Notes under the pieces: generated by a model
Database searches by the model: none
The model's input: the letters and a program-made list of their open reading frames with translations, nothing else
What the model was told of the DNA's origin: nothing
Source: Calorimonas adulescens
Lineage (GTDB): Bacteria; Bacillota; Thermoanaerobacteria; Thermoanaerobacterales; UBA4877
DNA: 64,000 bases
Direction of reading: 5' to 3'
Assembly (NCBI RefSeq): GCF_008274215.1
Contig: NZ_VTPS01000001.1
Span: 124,001 to 188,000 of the forward strand
Shown: one piece after another, positions 44,303 through 53,817 of the stretch
Numbering within the stretch: the first letter of the stretch is position 1
Layout: every line of letters starts with the position of its first letter
Made by a program: the position numbers and the translations under genes

Positions 44303-44333
44303 TAAAAGTAAAGAGGGTACTCACCCTCTTTAC
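44303..44333 (-). terminator. Intrinsic terminator after alaS
   Basis: An 11-bp stem GTAAAGAGGGT/ACCCTCTTTAC with a GAGT-type loop and TTTTAAT tail on the minus strand, starting in the last alaS codon. Confidence 0.85.
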
Positions 44334-46963
44334 TGCATCTTATCTTCTATATATCTCCGGCACGCCAGGAATGCCTCATCTAACCTTGAACTGTCTTTCC
44401 CACCGCCTTGTGCCATGTCTGGCCTACCTCCACCACTTCCATTCAGTATGGCGGAGACCTCTTTTATAATCTCCCCGGCCTTAAGTCCTTTTTCAATAAT
44501 ATCCTGTGTAACACTTGCCACCAGATTTACCTTACCATCCTCTACACCCGCCAACAGTAATACGCCAGATTTTAATTTTGATTTGAGCAGGTCGTTTAAG
44601 TCTCTAAGGTCCTTATTCGTATAGGAATTCAGTTTAAGTGTCAGCAGTCTTACACCTTTTACATCAATAGTTCCTTTAAGGTATTCATCGACAGACATGT
44701 TCATTATTTTTTGTTTCAAGGTTTCTATCTCTCTATCCTTATCTTTGATAAGGCTTAACATTTCAATTACCCTGTTTTCTAAGTCATTCTCATTTATCTT
44801 AAGATAATCTGCAATACTGGATACAAGCTTCTTATATCCGCTCAGATATTCATAAGCCCCCGGTCCGGTACGAGCCTCTATCCTACGCAGTCCTGCACCA
44901 ACCGCACCCTCAGAAACAATCTTGAACACACCTATCTCTGAAGTATTCTTCAGGTGGGTACCACCACAGAGCTCCATACTGTAGTCCCCAGCCTTTACTA
45001 TCCTTACCCTGTCACCATATTTTTCTGTGAAAAGTGCCATCGCTCCAATCTTTTGAGCTTCTTCAAGAGTTGTCACACTAATTTCAACTGGAAGGGATTC
45101 ATAGATCTTTTCATTTACCCTTCTTTCAATTTCATCAAGCTGTTCCTGGGATAGCCCTTGATAATGAGAGAAATCGAACCTTAAATACTCCGGAGTCACA
45201 AGAGAACCTGCCTGATGTACGTGTTCACCCAGTATTTCTCTCAATGCCTTGTGTAGCAGGTGTGTTGCAGTGTGATTTCTTGCTGTATTCATTCTAATGC
45301 CCTTATCCACCTCAGCATTCACCACATCTCCAACACTGATAATTCCTCGTCTTATTTTACCGATATGGATATGTTTATTTAACACTTTTTTACAGTCAAA
45401 TACAATAATATTTACATTATTGTTGTAAATTGTGCCCTTGTCACCTACCTGTCCACCGCTTTCAGCATAAAACGGGGTTGTATCTAAGATTATACCTACC
45501 TCTTCTCCCTCTGATGCACTGGATACCAGTTCTCTGTCTTTTAATATGGCAAGAACCTTGCTCTTGGACTCCAATCTTTCATATCCTACAAATTCTGTAC
45601 TGTAGGCCCTTAGTTCCTCCATAAGAGCATCATTAGCCCAAAGTGAGTTGTCCTCTATCTTATTCGCTCTCGCTCTCTCCTTCTGAATACTCATTTCTCT
45701 ATTAAAGCCTTCCTCATCTACCTCTATACCTTGCTCCTCTAGTATCTCCTTTGTCAGGTCGAGAGGGAAACCGTAAGTATCATAAAGCTTAAAGGCATCC
45801 TCTCCTGATAAAACTGCTTTACCTTCTGCCTTCAGCCCATCTATATAAACCTGAAGTTTGCTTATACCCTGGTCTATAGTCTCATTAAACCTCTCCTCTT
45901 CAAGCTTAACAACCTCTTTAATATAATCAAGTCTATCTGTAAGTTCTGGATATGCACTTATGTAGGTCCCAGCTACACTATCGACCAGTTTATAAAGGAA
46001 CGGCTCATTCAATCCAAGCAGTTTGCCATGTCTTGCAGCCCTTCTCAAAATCCTCCTTAACACATAACCTCTACCCTCATTGGATGGTAGTATGCCGTCA
46101 CCTATCATAAAGGTTATCCCTCTTATATGATCTGTTATTACCCTTATACTGACATCCCTCTTGCGGTCTTCATTATATTTAGTGCCGCTCATCTTTAATA
46201 CATCATCCATTATCCTTTTTACCACATCCACTTCAAAAATATTGTCCACTCCCTGCATTATTGCAGCCATTCTCTCAAGGCCCATACCTGTGTCTATATT
46301 TGGGTTGGCTAATCTGTTATAGTTTCCTGCCTCATCTTTGTCGAACTGTGTAAAGACGAGATTCCAAAATTCCATAAATCTGTCACAGTCACAGCCCGGT
46401 GCACAGTCTGGTTTACCACATCCCTTTTCAACCCCTCTATCAAAATACAACTCTGAACATGGGCCACATGGCCCTAATCCTATCTCCCAAAAATTGTCCT
46501 CTTTTCCCATCCTTATTATTCTTTCATCAGGTACACCAACGACCTTGTTCCATATTTCAAAGGCCTCATCATCATTTTGATATATTGTAACCCATAGCTT
46601 ATCTTCAGGAAGTTTGAGCCACTGTGTGGCAAACTCCCATGCCCACGGTATTGCGCTCTCTTTAAAATAATCCCCAAAGGAAAAATTGCCCAGCATTTCA
46701 AAAAATGTAGCATGTCTTGCAGTCTTGCCTACCCTTTCGATATCAGGAGTTCTGATACATTTCTGACAGGTGGTCACCCTCTTGCGCGGTGGTACCTCTT
46801 TGCCAGTAAAATAAGGTTTTAACGGAGCCATACCTGAATTTATCAGGAGAAGGCTTTTATCATTATGTGGTATTAAAGGAAAACTTTTTAACCTCAGGTG
46901 TCCTTTGCTCTCAAAAAAACTCAAAAATTTCTCTCGTATTTCGTCCATTGACATCCATTCCAT
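44330..46963 (-). CDS. alaS: Alanyl-tRNA synthetase
   Basis: 877 residues, full length. Catalytic class II core ([20 protein letters not shown]), tRNA-binding domain, editing domain with [11 protein letters not shown] and [13 protein letters not shown], and the C-terminal DHHA1 part with [20 protein letters not shown] before ATG 46963. The long leader is a T-box. Confidence 0.97.
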   Translation of the reverse strand: MEWMSMDEIREKFLSFFESKGHLRLKSFPLIPHNDKSLLLINSGMAPLKPYFTGKEVPPRKRVTTCQKCIRTPDIERVGKTARHATFFEMLGNFSFGDYFKESAIPWAWEFATQWLKLPEDKLWVTIYQNDDEAFEIWNKVVGVPDERIIRMGKEDNFWEIGLGPCGPCSELYFDRGVEKGCGKPDCAPGCDCDRFMEFWNLVFTQFDKDEAGNYNRLANPNIDTGMGLERMAAIMQGVDNIFEVDVVKRIMDDVLKMSGTKYNEDRKRDVSIRVITDHIRGITFMIGDGILPSNEGRGYVLRRILRRAARHGKLLGLNEPFLYKLVDSVAGTYISAYPELTDRLDYIKEVVKLEEERFNETIDQGISKLQVYIDGLKAEGKAVLSGEDAFKLYDTYGFPLDLTKEILEEQGIEVDEEGFNREMSIQKERARANKIEDNSLWANDALMEELRAYSTEFVGYERLESKSKVLAILKDRELVSSASEGEEVGIILDTTPFYAESGGQVGDKGTIYNNNVNIIVFDCKKVLNKHIHIGKIRRGIISVGDVVNAEVDKGIRMNTARNHTATHLLHKALREILGEHVHQAGSLVTPEYLRFDFSHYQGLSQEQLDEIERRVNEKIYESLPVEISVTTLEEAQKIGAMALFTEKYGDRVRIVKAGDYSMELCGGTHLKNTSEIGVFKIVSEGAVGAGLRRIEARTGPGAYEYLSGYKKLVSSIADYLKINENDLENRVIEMLSLIKDKDREIETLKQKIMNMSVDEYLKGTIDVKGVRLLTLKLNSYTNKDLRDLNDLLKSKLKSGVLLLAGVEDGKVNLVASVTQDIIEKGLKAGEIIKEVSAILNGSGGGRPDMAQGGGKDSSRLDEAFLACRRYIEDKMQ

Positions 46964-46989
46964 AATTTAATCCTCCTTTTGCCTTTCGA

Positions 46990-47227
46990 TAATAATAAAA
47001 AAACCCTAAAACTTTATCGTTTTAGGGGCGAGGTTTCCCGTGGTACCACCCTATTTGCCATACGGCCTCTCATTGGTTAACGGATATTTCCGGCACCAGT
47101 TACTGCAGGTTCTCCGGTGCAGCTCCGAGGTGGCGTTCGATAGGTATGCCAGAAGCTTCCACCAACCGCTTCCTCTCTGAAAGGTCATACACCTATCTAC
47201 TCTTCCTCTTCATAACTTTTAGTAGTG
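46990..47227 (-). promoter_or_regulatory. T-box riboswitch of alaS (specifier GCC, Ala)
   Basis: The leader contains the T-box core GGGTGGTACCACGG (47038-47051), the stem I distal sequences and a terminator hairpin CCCTAAAAC/GTTTTAGGG with T7 (46996-47027). In the specifier bulge GAAC-GCC-ACC (47132-47134 for GCC), the codon GCC is that of alanine. Uncharged tRNA-Ala would stabilise the antiterminator and switch alaS on. Confidence 0.95.
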
Positions 47228-47233
47228 ATTTCA

Positions 47234-47262
47234 ATTATACAAAATATGTTGAAATCTGTCAA
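47234..47262 (-). promoter_or_regulatory. Consensus SigA promoter of alaS
   Basis: TTGACA (47257-47262), 17-nt spacer, TATAAT (47234-47239): a perfect match. The -35 overlaps by one base the 18-bp repeat bounding the neighbouring insert, so the promoter was left intact. Confidence 0.88.
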
Positions 47263-47279
47263 TGCAAATTTATTTATAA
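47262..47279 (+). repeat. 18-bp direct repeat, alaS side of the insert
   Basis: ATGCAAATTTATTTATAA, identical to 49177-49194. The pair bounds a 1.9 kb insert and is expected to be a target-site duplication. Confidence 0.75.
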
Positions 47280-47358
47280 GCTTTTTGCGTTGTGGACAAT
47301 TTTAGTAAATTATCCTTCCAATAATTGCTAATATATACCATTATTGAATGGATATACA

Positions 47359-47613
47359 TGATTTGGGCATATATCAGGAGTACAGGTGGAATACAAGGGG
47401 GCGGTCTATGAAACGGAACTATTTATTAAGCCTAACAAGGTTGCGGATAGTGCTCCAAAGGAACGGAAGTCTACTGCTTATACACCACCAGATACCCACT
47501 ACTATAAATACGGTCAAAGTCTGTTTAAGCAAGTTACATTTGAAGGCTGCGACCAAGACATACTTGAGATGCTCTGTGAGATATCTCTTGGTAAATACAA
47601 AAAGATGGCTTGA
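47359..47613 (+). pseudogene. Unrecognised remnant ORF in the insert
   Basis: A plus-strand frame (unusual here) of about 84 codons with no good start: after a stop at 47356 it reads FGHISGVQVEYKGAVYETEL, then KPNKVADSAPKERKSTAY, TPPDTHYYKYGQSLFKQ and DILEMLCEISLGKYKKMA. A GTG at 47386 lacks a ribosome site. It looks like the C-terminal end of a mobile-element protein, but I cannot name the family. The next 240 bp (47614-47859) hold no frame I can support. Confidence 0.4.
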
Positions 47614-47859
47614 TATTTAAGTTTTCAGTTAAAGTTCTCCATTCCCATGTTGTCAAGGCACCGTGGAATAAATGGGAGGTGCCTGCATTACAGGAAGGAA
47701 ACTGTTTATGCCGCTTGCCTTTTTACGGGCAAATTTTAACCTCTTCTCCTGCCTTCCGATGAGGATGTGGTCATGGAGGCATAACCCATTAAGTTTGTTT
47801 TATTAAGTTACATTTTCAAAACGGTCTGGCAAAACATACCCCCCCACTTTTAAAATTAT

Positions 47860-48852
47860 TTAGGGTTTCTGAGTAAGGCTGCTTTTGTCTTTTACCGTCC
47901 ATCTGCCATTCTCTTTTACCAAAACAAAATTGATTTTGGAAATATACTCTCCATACCTCCCCGGCTGAGTCACAATAACAGTTTCCCCTGATTTATTCTT
48001 GTATTTATGCTCAGGTATATTAACATGGGTATGCGCGGCAACAATAGCATCGATACCATCCGTACTTTGAGCCAGTTCTTTAATCCTGTTACCAGTATCC
48101 TTTGACTTTAGTGATTCTTCACCAGAGTGGACAACGGCAATGACAATGTCTGCCCCGTTGTACCTCAGCAACTCAGGCCATCGCTTGCTATTGACTTCCT
48201 GGACGATATCCTTTAATTCCAAAGTCCCTTTGTATTGCAGTAAGTCTTTCAGCTCCCGTGGGCCATTAGATTCACCCACCTCCTTGATAGTGAGGCCCAA
48301 GATACCTACTTTTACAATACCTTGTTCCGTTTCGATTTCTTTAATGATATAGGGATTGACATAGTGGGCATGGTAATTCGAGGTCTCATATAGATTAGCT
48401 GACAGAACTGGTATACCATAATCGGTAAAATCTAAAACCAGCTCATCTAAAGAATCCTTGTCGTTAGATACAAACTCATGATTTCCCAGCACCACGGCAT
48501 CATAACCTAGTTTGCCCATTTCACGCACGATGGGCGGTGTCCTTCTCTGGTGGTTTGAGTTAGGACCGGACAACCTGAACCATTGGGTCATCAATACGCT
48601 ATTAGTAGAGTCGAAAAAATCCCCCGCATCTACCAGAATAAGGTTTTTATCTTTTTTTCTCTCTTCTTGTACGTATTCAACAAGTTTAGTGGGGATCGCA
48701 CCATGCAAATCAGCAGTTGCTAAAATAGTTAGCTTAACTTCCCTATTTGGAACAAATGTGTTAACTGGCTTTACGATATCAAACTTAGTCAGCACAATTA
48801 GAAAAACAATAACCATTGTTAAAATAAGACCCCAGATTTTCCTGTTGCTCAT
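47860..48852 (-). CDS. Metallophosphoesterase, 5'-nucleotidase-like
   Basis: 330 residues: an N-terminal membrane anchor or uncleaved signal (about 8-25) then a calcineurin-like domain. Metal motifs: ATADLHGAIP (DxH), VDAGDFFDST, VLGNHEFVS (GNHE), VVHSGEES and AAHTHVNIPE. The C-terminal substrate domain of 5'-nucleotidases is missing, so the substrate is open; it probably acts outside the membrane. Start ATG after AAGGAG. It is the only intact gene of the insert. Confidence 0.8.
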   Translation of the reverse strand: MSNRKIWGLILTMVIVFLIVLTKFDIVKPVNTFVPNREVKLTILATADLHGAIPTKLVEYVQEERKKDKNLILVDAGDFFDSTNSVLMTQWFRLSGPNSNHQRRTPPIVREMGKLGYDAVVLGNHEFVSNDKDSLDELVLDFTDYGIPVLSANLYETSNYHAHYVNPYIIKEIETEQGIVKVGILGLTIKEVGESNGPRELKDLLQYKGTLELKDIVQEVNSKRWPELLRYNGADIVIAVVHSGEESLKSKDTGNRIKELAQSTDGIDAIVAAHTHVNIPEHKYKNKSGETVIVTQPGRYGEYISKINFVLVKENGRWTVKDKSSLTQKP

Positions 48853-48959
48853 TGATTCATTACTCCTTTCAGATATAGGCCCCCATGAGGTCGTATAATA
48901 TTAATATTACTTTAATTGTACTACCCTTTTTACTTTGTGTGTATTATACTCCACTGCTG

Positions 48960-49176
48960 CTCCCTTGTTATACTGACAGACACACTATTTTTGTATCTCC
49001 TAATAAGGACAAGCTCTCTATTGAAGAACAGTTAGAAGGTAAAATAGTAAATCAAACTCAGTTTGAAAGGGCTATGGGTGAATTGGGCATCACCATCATA
49101 AATGCTAGATCCCCTCAAGCTAAAGGCCGTATCGAAAGGCTGTGGGAAACGTTTCAGGATAGACTAAAAGTGGAAC
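48960..49176 (+). pseudogene. Transposase fragment (rve/DDE domain)
   Basis: The frame reads YTDRHTIFVSPNKDKLSIEE and then ARSPQAKGRIERLWETFQD, ending RLKVE at the repeat. YTDRH holds the second catalytic Asp and GRIERLW the Glu of the DDE triad of an IS481/IS1202-like (formerly ISNCY) transposase. The N-terminal DNA-binding domain, first Asp and C-terminal third are missing. The upstream 75 nt of frame (from 48885) are probably not part of it. Confidence 0.75.
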
Positions 49177-49194
49177 ATGCAAATTTATTTATAA
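49177..49194 (+). repeat. 18-bp direct repeat, permease side of the insert
   Basis: ATGCAAATTTATTTATAA, identical to 47262-47279. It includes the stop codon of the AI-2E permease gene on the opposite strand. Confidence 0.75.
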
Positions 49195-50205
49195 CTGAGC
49201 TAAACGTATCAACACTCTCCTGATCACCGCAGCCAGTGGCACTGATACAAGCATACCTATTATTCCGAAAAACTCCTGACCTAAAAGCAAGAGAAACATA
49301 ACCATTAATGGATGCAATCCTAAATTTTCACTTAAAATCCTGGGAGCTAAAATGCCGCTTTCTATTTGCTGTACAACCAGATATATAATTAAGGCATAGA
49401 TAGCCTTCTGAGGCGAGTCTAATAAAGCCATCATGACTGTGGGTATTGCAGCTAATATTGGCCCAAAATAGGGAATAAAATTTAATATACCCGTTAATAT
49501 GCCCAATATTATAGCTAGTTTAACCCCTATTATAGCAAGTCCCACTGCAGTAAATGTCGCTACAAACAGGTTTATATAGAACTGGCCTCTTATATATCCA
49601 TTTATAATACCTTCAACGTCTCTCATTATAAATTCCAATGTCTGCCTGTCTTTTTCAGGTATTAAAAGATAAAAGTTTGCATATATTTTCTCACCATCCA
49701 TAAGTATATAAAAAGAAATTATAGGAGCCAGTATGATATTTAAAAGCGACGAAAATATAGAACCAACCCTATCAGGCAGCCCCTCCAGAAGACTTATAAA
49801 TGACTCGTTTGCCCTATCATAAAATTCAGAAATTGCCTCATCTACACCAGGTATAGACCTTAACCGTTCCTCTAAAACATTTAATTTTTCTTCTGCACTG
49901 TATCTGATGTTGGGTAGTTCACTAATGAATTCGTTAATTTCTGAGGTTATATGCGGTGTTAAAAACAAAAACAACAGCAAGATTACGATCAAAATTGCAA
50001 AAAAAATTATAAGTATACTATAGCTGCGTCTCACTCCTTTATTCTCTAGATAATTAATCAAAGGATAAACCAGGTAGGCAATTATTCCACCTATCATAAA
50101 TGGCATTAAAACATTTAATAAATTGTTTCTGTAAATATATATTAAAATAATTAATAAAATGATTATTAAATATCTTGCTGTTATTTTTATAACATCGTGT
50201 TTCAC
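49189..50205 (-). CDS. AI-2E family transporter (YdiK/YrrI-like permease)
   Basis: 338 residues and about seven to eight helices: paired helices at the N-terminus, an amphipathic middle (LNVLEERLRSIPGVDEAIS), then four to five helices with IGVKLAIILGILTGILNFIPYFGP, a strong family mark. Often called AI-2 exporters, but many family members move ions or other solutes. GAGGAG fits GTG 50205. It is the usual upstream neighbour of alaS. Confidence 0.85.
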   Translation of the reverse strand: MKHDVIKITARYLIIILLIILIYIYRNNLLNVLMPFMIGGIIAYLVYPLINYLENKGVRRSYSILIIFFAILIVILLLFLFLTPHITSEINEFISELPNIRYSAEEKLNVLEERLRSIPGVDEAISEFYDRANESFISLLEGLPDRVGSIFSSLLNIILAPIISFYILMDGEKIYANFYLLIPEKDRQTLEFIMRDVEGIINGYIRGQFYINLFVATFTAVGLAIIGVKLAIILGILTGILNFIPYFGPILAAIPTVMMALLDSPQKAIYALIIYLVVQQIESGILAPRILSENLGLHPLMVMFLLLLGQEFFGIIGMLVSVPLAAVIRRVLIRLAQL

Positions 50206-50296
50206 ATATATTCTCCTCACCAGGTCGTTTTAAACGTCTTAAATATATCAGAAAAAGGTGCATAAAAAGTATTCTTTTTATGCACCGATAAAAAAT

Positions 50297-50449
50297 TTAA
50301 TCCATAATATCCACTATTCTGTGATATAACCTCTTGCCTCTCCTCATAAGTCTTTTCTTTTCCCTTTTGCATATCAATGGCATTACCTTTTTAGCAGCTA
50401 TTGCCCCAACAACCATCCCCAGAAGAAGACCCTTGGCAATCCTCTTCAT
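50297..50449 (-). CDS. Small membrane-associated protein, 50 residues
   Basis: Below common ORF cut-offs. MKRIAKGLLLGMVVGAIAAK (one glycine-rich helix) is followed by KKVMPLICKREKKRLMRRGK and LYHRIVDIMD, a strongly basic tail. Start ATG 50449 after AGGGAGGGG; it follows the PRC-barrel gene by 3 bp. It recalls YtxH-like or DUF-type single-helix proteins but I cannot assign it. Confidence 0.75.
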   Translation of the reverse strand: MKRIAKGLLLGMVVGAIAAKKVMPLICKREKKRLMRRGKRLYHRIVDIMD

Positions 50450-50452
50450 CTT

Positions 50453-50962
50453 TTACCCCTCCCTATTTATTATATTTTTTATACCGCCTTTATATACTTC
50501 TAACCCATTCCGGGAATGACAAACGATATATCCATCTTTAAACAAAATATCCTCAAAAAGAATTATCTGCATCCCATTACAGACATCCATTAAAAAACCT
50601 CTGCTTATTTCAAACCCTATAATGCTCCTGTGTCGCAGGTCGAGGTGTACATCTTCCACCATTCCCACAATCTTATCCTCAGATTTTACCATTCTACCTA
50701 AGATATTAATAATAGATTGGGCATCACCATCAGCTCTCAACTCACGCCTTGCTTCATCTTTAATCTCAATTGCATTTTTTGTAAAACTTTTGACATTGTG
50801 GATTCCATATATCCAGTTGCCATTAAAAATATTGCCTGTATTAACTACAATATAACGCATGTGCCCCTTATTATCAACCAAAATATCTCTAAGGCTACCT
50901 ACTATTCTTTTACTCTTTAATGAATATACTTCCTTCTTACAGAGGGCCTTAAAACGCCTCAA
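50453..50962 (-). CDS. PRC-barrel domain protein
   Basis: 169 residues with two PRC barrels: one near residues 10-80 (KSKRIVGSLRDILVDNKGHM) and one near 90-160 (EDKIVGMVEDVHLDLRHRSI). PRC barrels bind RNA or proteins, as in RimM. The gene is commonly found between mnmA and alaS in anaerobic thermophiles. Start TTG 50962 after AAGGGG. Confidence 0.82.
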   Translation of the reverse strand: MRRFKALCKKEVYSLKSKRIVGSLRDILVDNKGHMRYIVVNTGNIFNGNWIYGIHNVKSFTKNAIEIKDEARRELRADGDAQSIINILGRMVKSEDKIVGMVEDVHLDLRHRSIIGFEISRGFLMDVCNGMQIILFEDILFKDGYIVCHSRNGLEVYKGGIKNIINREG

Positions 50963-51017
50963 GCTAATTTCCCCTTTTATTTTTTATATGAATTATTTTC
51001 TCTTCATTTTGCAGAGT

Positions 51018-52118
51018 TCATACATGAGAAGGGAGATTTTTTATTATTGTACCTCCACCTACCATAATATCACCATCGTAAAAAACAATTGCCTGGCCTG
51101 GCGTGATTGCCCTCTGTCTTTTGAAAAATTTTACAATTACATTGCCATCCTCCGAAGGGGAAATTGTGGCGGGACTCTCCTCACTTTTGTAACGTATTTT
51201 AGCATTTACTTGAATTTCTTTATCAAGCCTATCAAATGGTATAAAATTAAGGTCATCAGCAATCAGGGTATCACCCATCAGGTCTTCCTTATCGCCTACA
51301 ATAACAAGATTTTTTTCAGGGTCTATATCTATCACATACAGTGGGCGTCCCACTGCAATGCCCAAACCCTTCCTCTGGCCTATAGTATAATAGGCTATGC
51401 CCTTGTGTCTGCCAAGTATATGACCATCCTTATCAACTATGTCCCCTTCAATTAACCTTTGCCCCGCCTCTTTTTCTACAAATCCAGTATAATCATTGTC
51501 TTCCACGAAGCATATCTCCTGGCTGTCAGGCTTCTCTGCCACCTGAAGTCCTATGCTTCTTGCAATGTCCCTTATCTCGCTCTTTTCATAGTTACCCAGT
51601 GGGAACAGTGTATGTTCCAACTGAAACTGAGTAAGGTTATACAGGACATATGTCTGATCTTTATTTTTATCCTTTGCTTTTCTGACTATATATCTACCAA
51701 TTGACTCGTCATATTCAAGCTTTGCATAATGCCCTGTAGCCACATAAAAGGCATCCAGCTCAAATGCCTTCTGCATTAATGCATCAAATTTTATATACCT
51801 GTTGCAGGCTATGCATGGATTCGGGGTGCGTCCTCTTATATATTCATCCACAAAATAGTCAATAACCTTTCCCTTAAAAATATCCTTAAAATTCAAGACA
51901 TAGTGCCTTATACCAAGGTTTGATGCGACTCGCCTTGCATCTTCTGCAGCAGAAAGCGAACAGCACCCGCCCTCTCTTTCTACTATCTCTCCCGGCATAT
52001 CCGGCCATATTTGCATGGTTACACCTATAACTTCATAGCCATGTTTCTTTAAAAGGTAGGCGGCTACAGAACTGTCTACGCCACCGCTCATACCCAGCAC
52101 AACCCTCTTCTTGTCCAT
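51018..52118 (-). CDS. mnmA: tRNA 2-thiouridine synthase MnmA
   Basis: 366 residues. PP-loop [20 protein letters not shown], catalytic Cys in [12 protein letters not shown] and SQEICFV, and the C-terminal beta barrel. Uses persulfide sulfur to thiolate U34 in tRNA-Lys, -Glu and -Gln; the desulfurase upstream is the likely donor. 16 bp separates it from iscS. Confidence 0.96.
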   Translation of the reverse strand: MDKKRVVLGMSGGVDSSVAAYLLKKHGYEVIGVTMQIWPDMPGEIVEREGGCCSLSAAEDARRVASNLGIRHYVLNFKDIFKGKVIDYFVDEYIRGRTPNPCIACNRYIKFDALMQKAFELDAFYVATGHYAKLEYDESIGRYIVRKAKDKNKDQTYVLYNLTQFQLEHTLFPLGNYEKSEIRDIARSIGLQVAEKPDSQEICFVEDNDYTGFVEKEAGQRLIEGDIVDKDGHILGRHKGIAYYTIGQRKGLGIAVGRPLYVIDIDPEKNLVIVGDKEDLMGDTLIADDLNFIPFDRLDKEIQVNAKIRYKSEESPATISPSEDGNVIVKFFKRQRAITPGQAIVFYDGDIMVGGGTIIKNLPSHV

Positions 52119-52134
52119 ATCTCACCTCGTATTT

Positions 52135-53271
52135 TTAATTCTTTCTTAGCCTCGTAACTAATTCAGTAAATTTTTCAACCACTTCATCAATCTCATCAAT
52201 TCTATTATACCGCCCCAGTGAAAACCTTATAGAGGTCTTTGCCTCCTCTTTAGTTTGTCCCATAGCAAGAAGGACATGGGATGGATCTAACGAGCCGGCT
52301 GTACAGGCAGATCCACCGGATACATATATGCCTGCCATATCTAAGTTCAAAAGTAAAGTATCACTGCTCACACCATTTACACCAATGTTTATTATGTTGG
52401 GCAATCTGCTTTCAGGATGCCCGTTTAACCTGATATCGGGGAGAGATGAAATAATCCTATCTATCAATGTATCCCTCATATTTGAAACCCTTTTATACTC
52501 GCCTTCAATTTCTTCTGCCGCAAGCTCAATAGCCTTGCCCATACCTACTATACCGGGCACGTTTTCTGTTCCTGCTCGGCGGTTTCTCTCCTGGCTTCCA
52601 CCATGAATAAGTGGAAAAATCTTCGTACCCTCCCTTATATACAAAGCGCCAACTCCCTTGGGCCCATAGAACTTATGCGCCGACATGGAGAGAAGGTCTA
52701 CCATCAATTCTTCCACATCTGTAGGGATGTGGCCAACTGCCTGTACAGCATCTGTGTGGAAGTATATACCATTTTCACGAGCAATCCTGCCTATCTCTTT
52801 GATGGGTTCTATAGTTCCAACCTCATTATTGGCATACATTACAGAAATTAAGATTGTGTCCTTGGTTATTGCATTTTTGACATCATCGGGGTTTATCATA
52901 CCATATTTATCTACCGGTAGGTATGTGACCCTGTAGCCCATCTCTTCAAGAAAATGAGCCGCATTTAACACGGCATGGTGTTCAATGGATGTCGTTATTA
53001 TATGATTGCCATTTTCTCTTAATGCCAGTGCTGTGCCTTTTATGGCCCAGTTATCGGCTTCACTGCCGCCGCTGGTAAAAAAGATTTCAGATGGCCTGGC
53101 CTTGATAGCCCTTGCAGTCCTCTGCCTTGCCTTATCAATTGCATCCCTGGATGAAGCCGAAAAATAATATATGCTGGATGGATTGCCATAATACTCCTCA
53201 TAATATGGCAACATCTCCTTTAAGACCTCAGGCCTTACCTTAGTTGTTGCAGCATTATCAAGATATATCAT
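52135..53271 (-). CDS. iscS: Cysteine desulfurase
   Basis: 378 residues. PLP lysine in SMSAHKFYGPKGVGALY, N-terminus MIYLDNAATTKVRPEV, catalytic Cys in GGSACTAGSLDPSHVLLAMG. Together with iscR and mnmA it can supply sulfur to Fe-S clusters and tRNA. No iscU is present next to it. Confidence 0.94.
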   Translation of the reverse strand: MIYLDNAATTKVRPEVLKEMLPYYEEYYGNPSSIYYFSASSRDAIDKARQRTARAIKARPSEIFFTSGGSEADNWAIKGTALALRENGNHIITTSIEHHAVLNAAHFLEEMGYRVTYLPVDKYGMINPDDVKNAITKDTILISVMYANNEVGTIEPIKEIGRIARENGIYFHTDAVQAVGHIPTDVEELMVDLLSMSAHKFYGPKGVGALYIREGTKIFPLIHGGSQERNRRAGTENVPGIVGMGKAIELAAEEIEGEYKRVSNMRDTLIDRIISSLPDIRLNGHPESRLPNIINIGVNGVSSDTLLLNLDMAGIYVSGGSACTAGSLDPSHVLLAMGQTKEEAKTSIRFSLGRYNRIDEIDEVVEKFTELVTRLRKN

Positions 53272-53289
53272 GATATAAATACCACCAAC

Positions 53290-53739
53290 CTATATATAAA
53301 ACATATAGGACTCATCGGGATGTAATCTTCTGTAATCGTCCACCATGTCTTGCAGAGTTATAGAGTCTACCACCTGATTTATGCTGTCTCTTACTTTTTT
53401 CCATACTATCCTGGTTGGGCAGTACCCCGATCTGTCGCAGACATTTTCTTCATCATCAATCACGCATTCAACTGGAGCCAGAGGCCCTTCCAGTACACGT
53501 ATCACCTGACCGACCGTTATCTCTTCTGGAGATCTTGAAAGTACATATCCACCCTGTGCGCCTCTTGTACTGCTTACCAGTCCAGCTTTCCTCAGAGTAG
53601 CAATAAGCTGTTCAAGATAATGCTCTGATATATACTGTCTGTCTGCGATTGTTTTAAGCGATAAAGGTCCCTCTCCATAATTTATTGCCAGTTCAAACAT
53701 AGCCCGAAGGCCATACTGACCTTTTGTCGATAATCTCAT
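53290..53739 (-). CDS. iscR: Rrf2 family regulator, IscR-like
   Basis: 149 residues. Winged helix MRLSTKGQYGLRAMFELAIN, then YISEHYLEQLIATLRKAGL and the wing STRGAQGGYVLSR. Three Cys (VECVIDDEENVCDRSGYC, spacing C-x8-C-x5-C) could hold a [2Fe-2S] cluster; CymR, which answers to cysteine, lacks them. Directly controls iscS-mnmA by position. AAAGGTGG precedes the ATG. Confidence 0.88.
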   Translation of the reverse strand: MRLSTKGQYGLRAMFELAINYGEGPLSLKTIADRQYISEHYLEQLIATLRKAGLVSSTRGAQGGYVLSRSPEEITVGQVIRVLEGPLAPVECVIDDEENVCDRSGYCPTRIVWKKVRDSINQVVDSITLQDMVDDYRRLHPDESYMFYI

Positions 53740-53788
53740 GAGAACACCACCTTTAAATACCTACTAATATACTCGGAATTACACATTA

Positions 53789-53817
53789 AAAATAACATAT
53801 ATATTTGTTATAGTCAA
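53789..53817 (-). promoter_or_regulatory. iscR promoter with 20-bp operator palindrome
   Basis: TTGACT (53812-53817), 17-nt spacer, TATTTT (53789-53794). Positions 53792-53811 form ATAACAAATATATATGTTAT, self-complementary at 9 of 10 pairs. A regulator bound there would block polymerase, as expected for autorepression by IscR. Confidence 0.65.

Larger units (their letters stand above)
47280..49176. mobile_element. 1.9 kb inserted segment with transposase debris and one intact gene
   Basis: The segment lies between two exact 18-bp direct repeats. Joining the flanks restores a direct link from the AI-2E permease stop to the alaS -35 box. Inside are an unrecognised remnant ORF, a metallophosphoesterase gene on the minus strand, and the middle of a DDE transposase on the plus strand cut off at the right repeat. 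No clear terminal inverted repeats were found. It carries none of the nonamer copies seen elsewhere. Confidence 0.6.

Noticed and set aside
50859-51455. 198-codon plus-strand frame opposite the mnmA end
   Set aside because: Antisense to mnmA and the PRC gene start; composition is that of a shadow frame.
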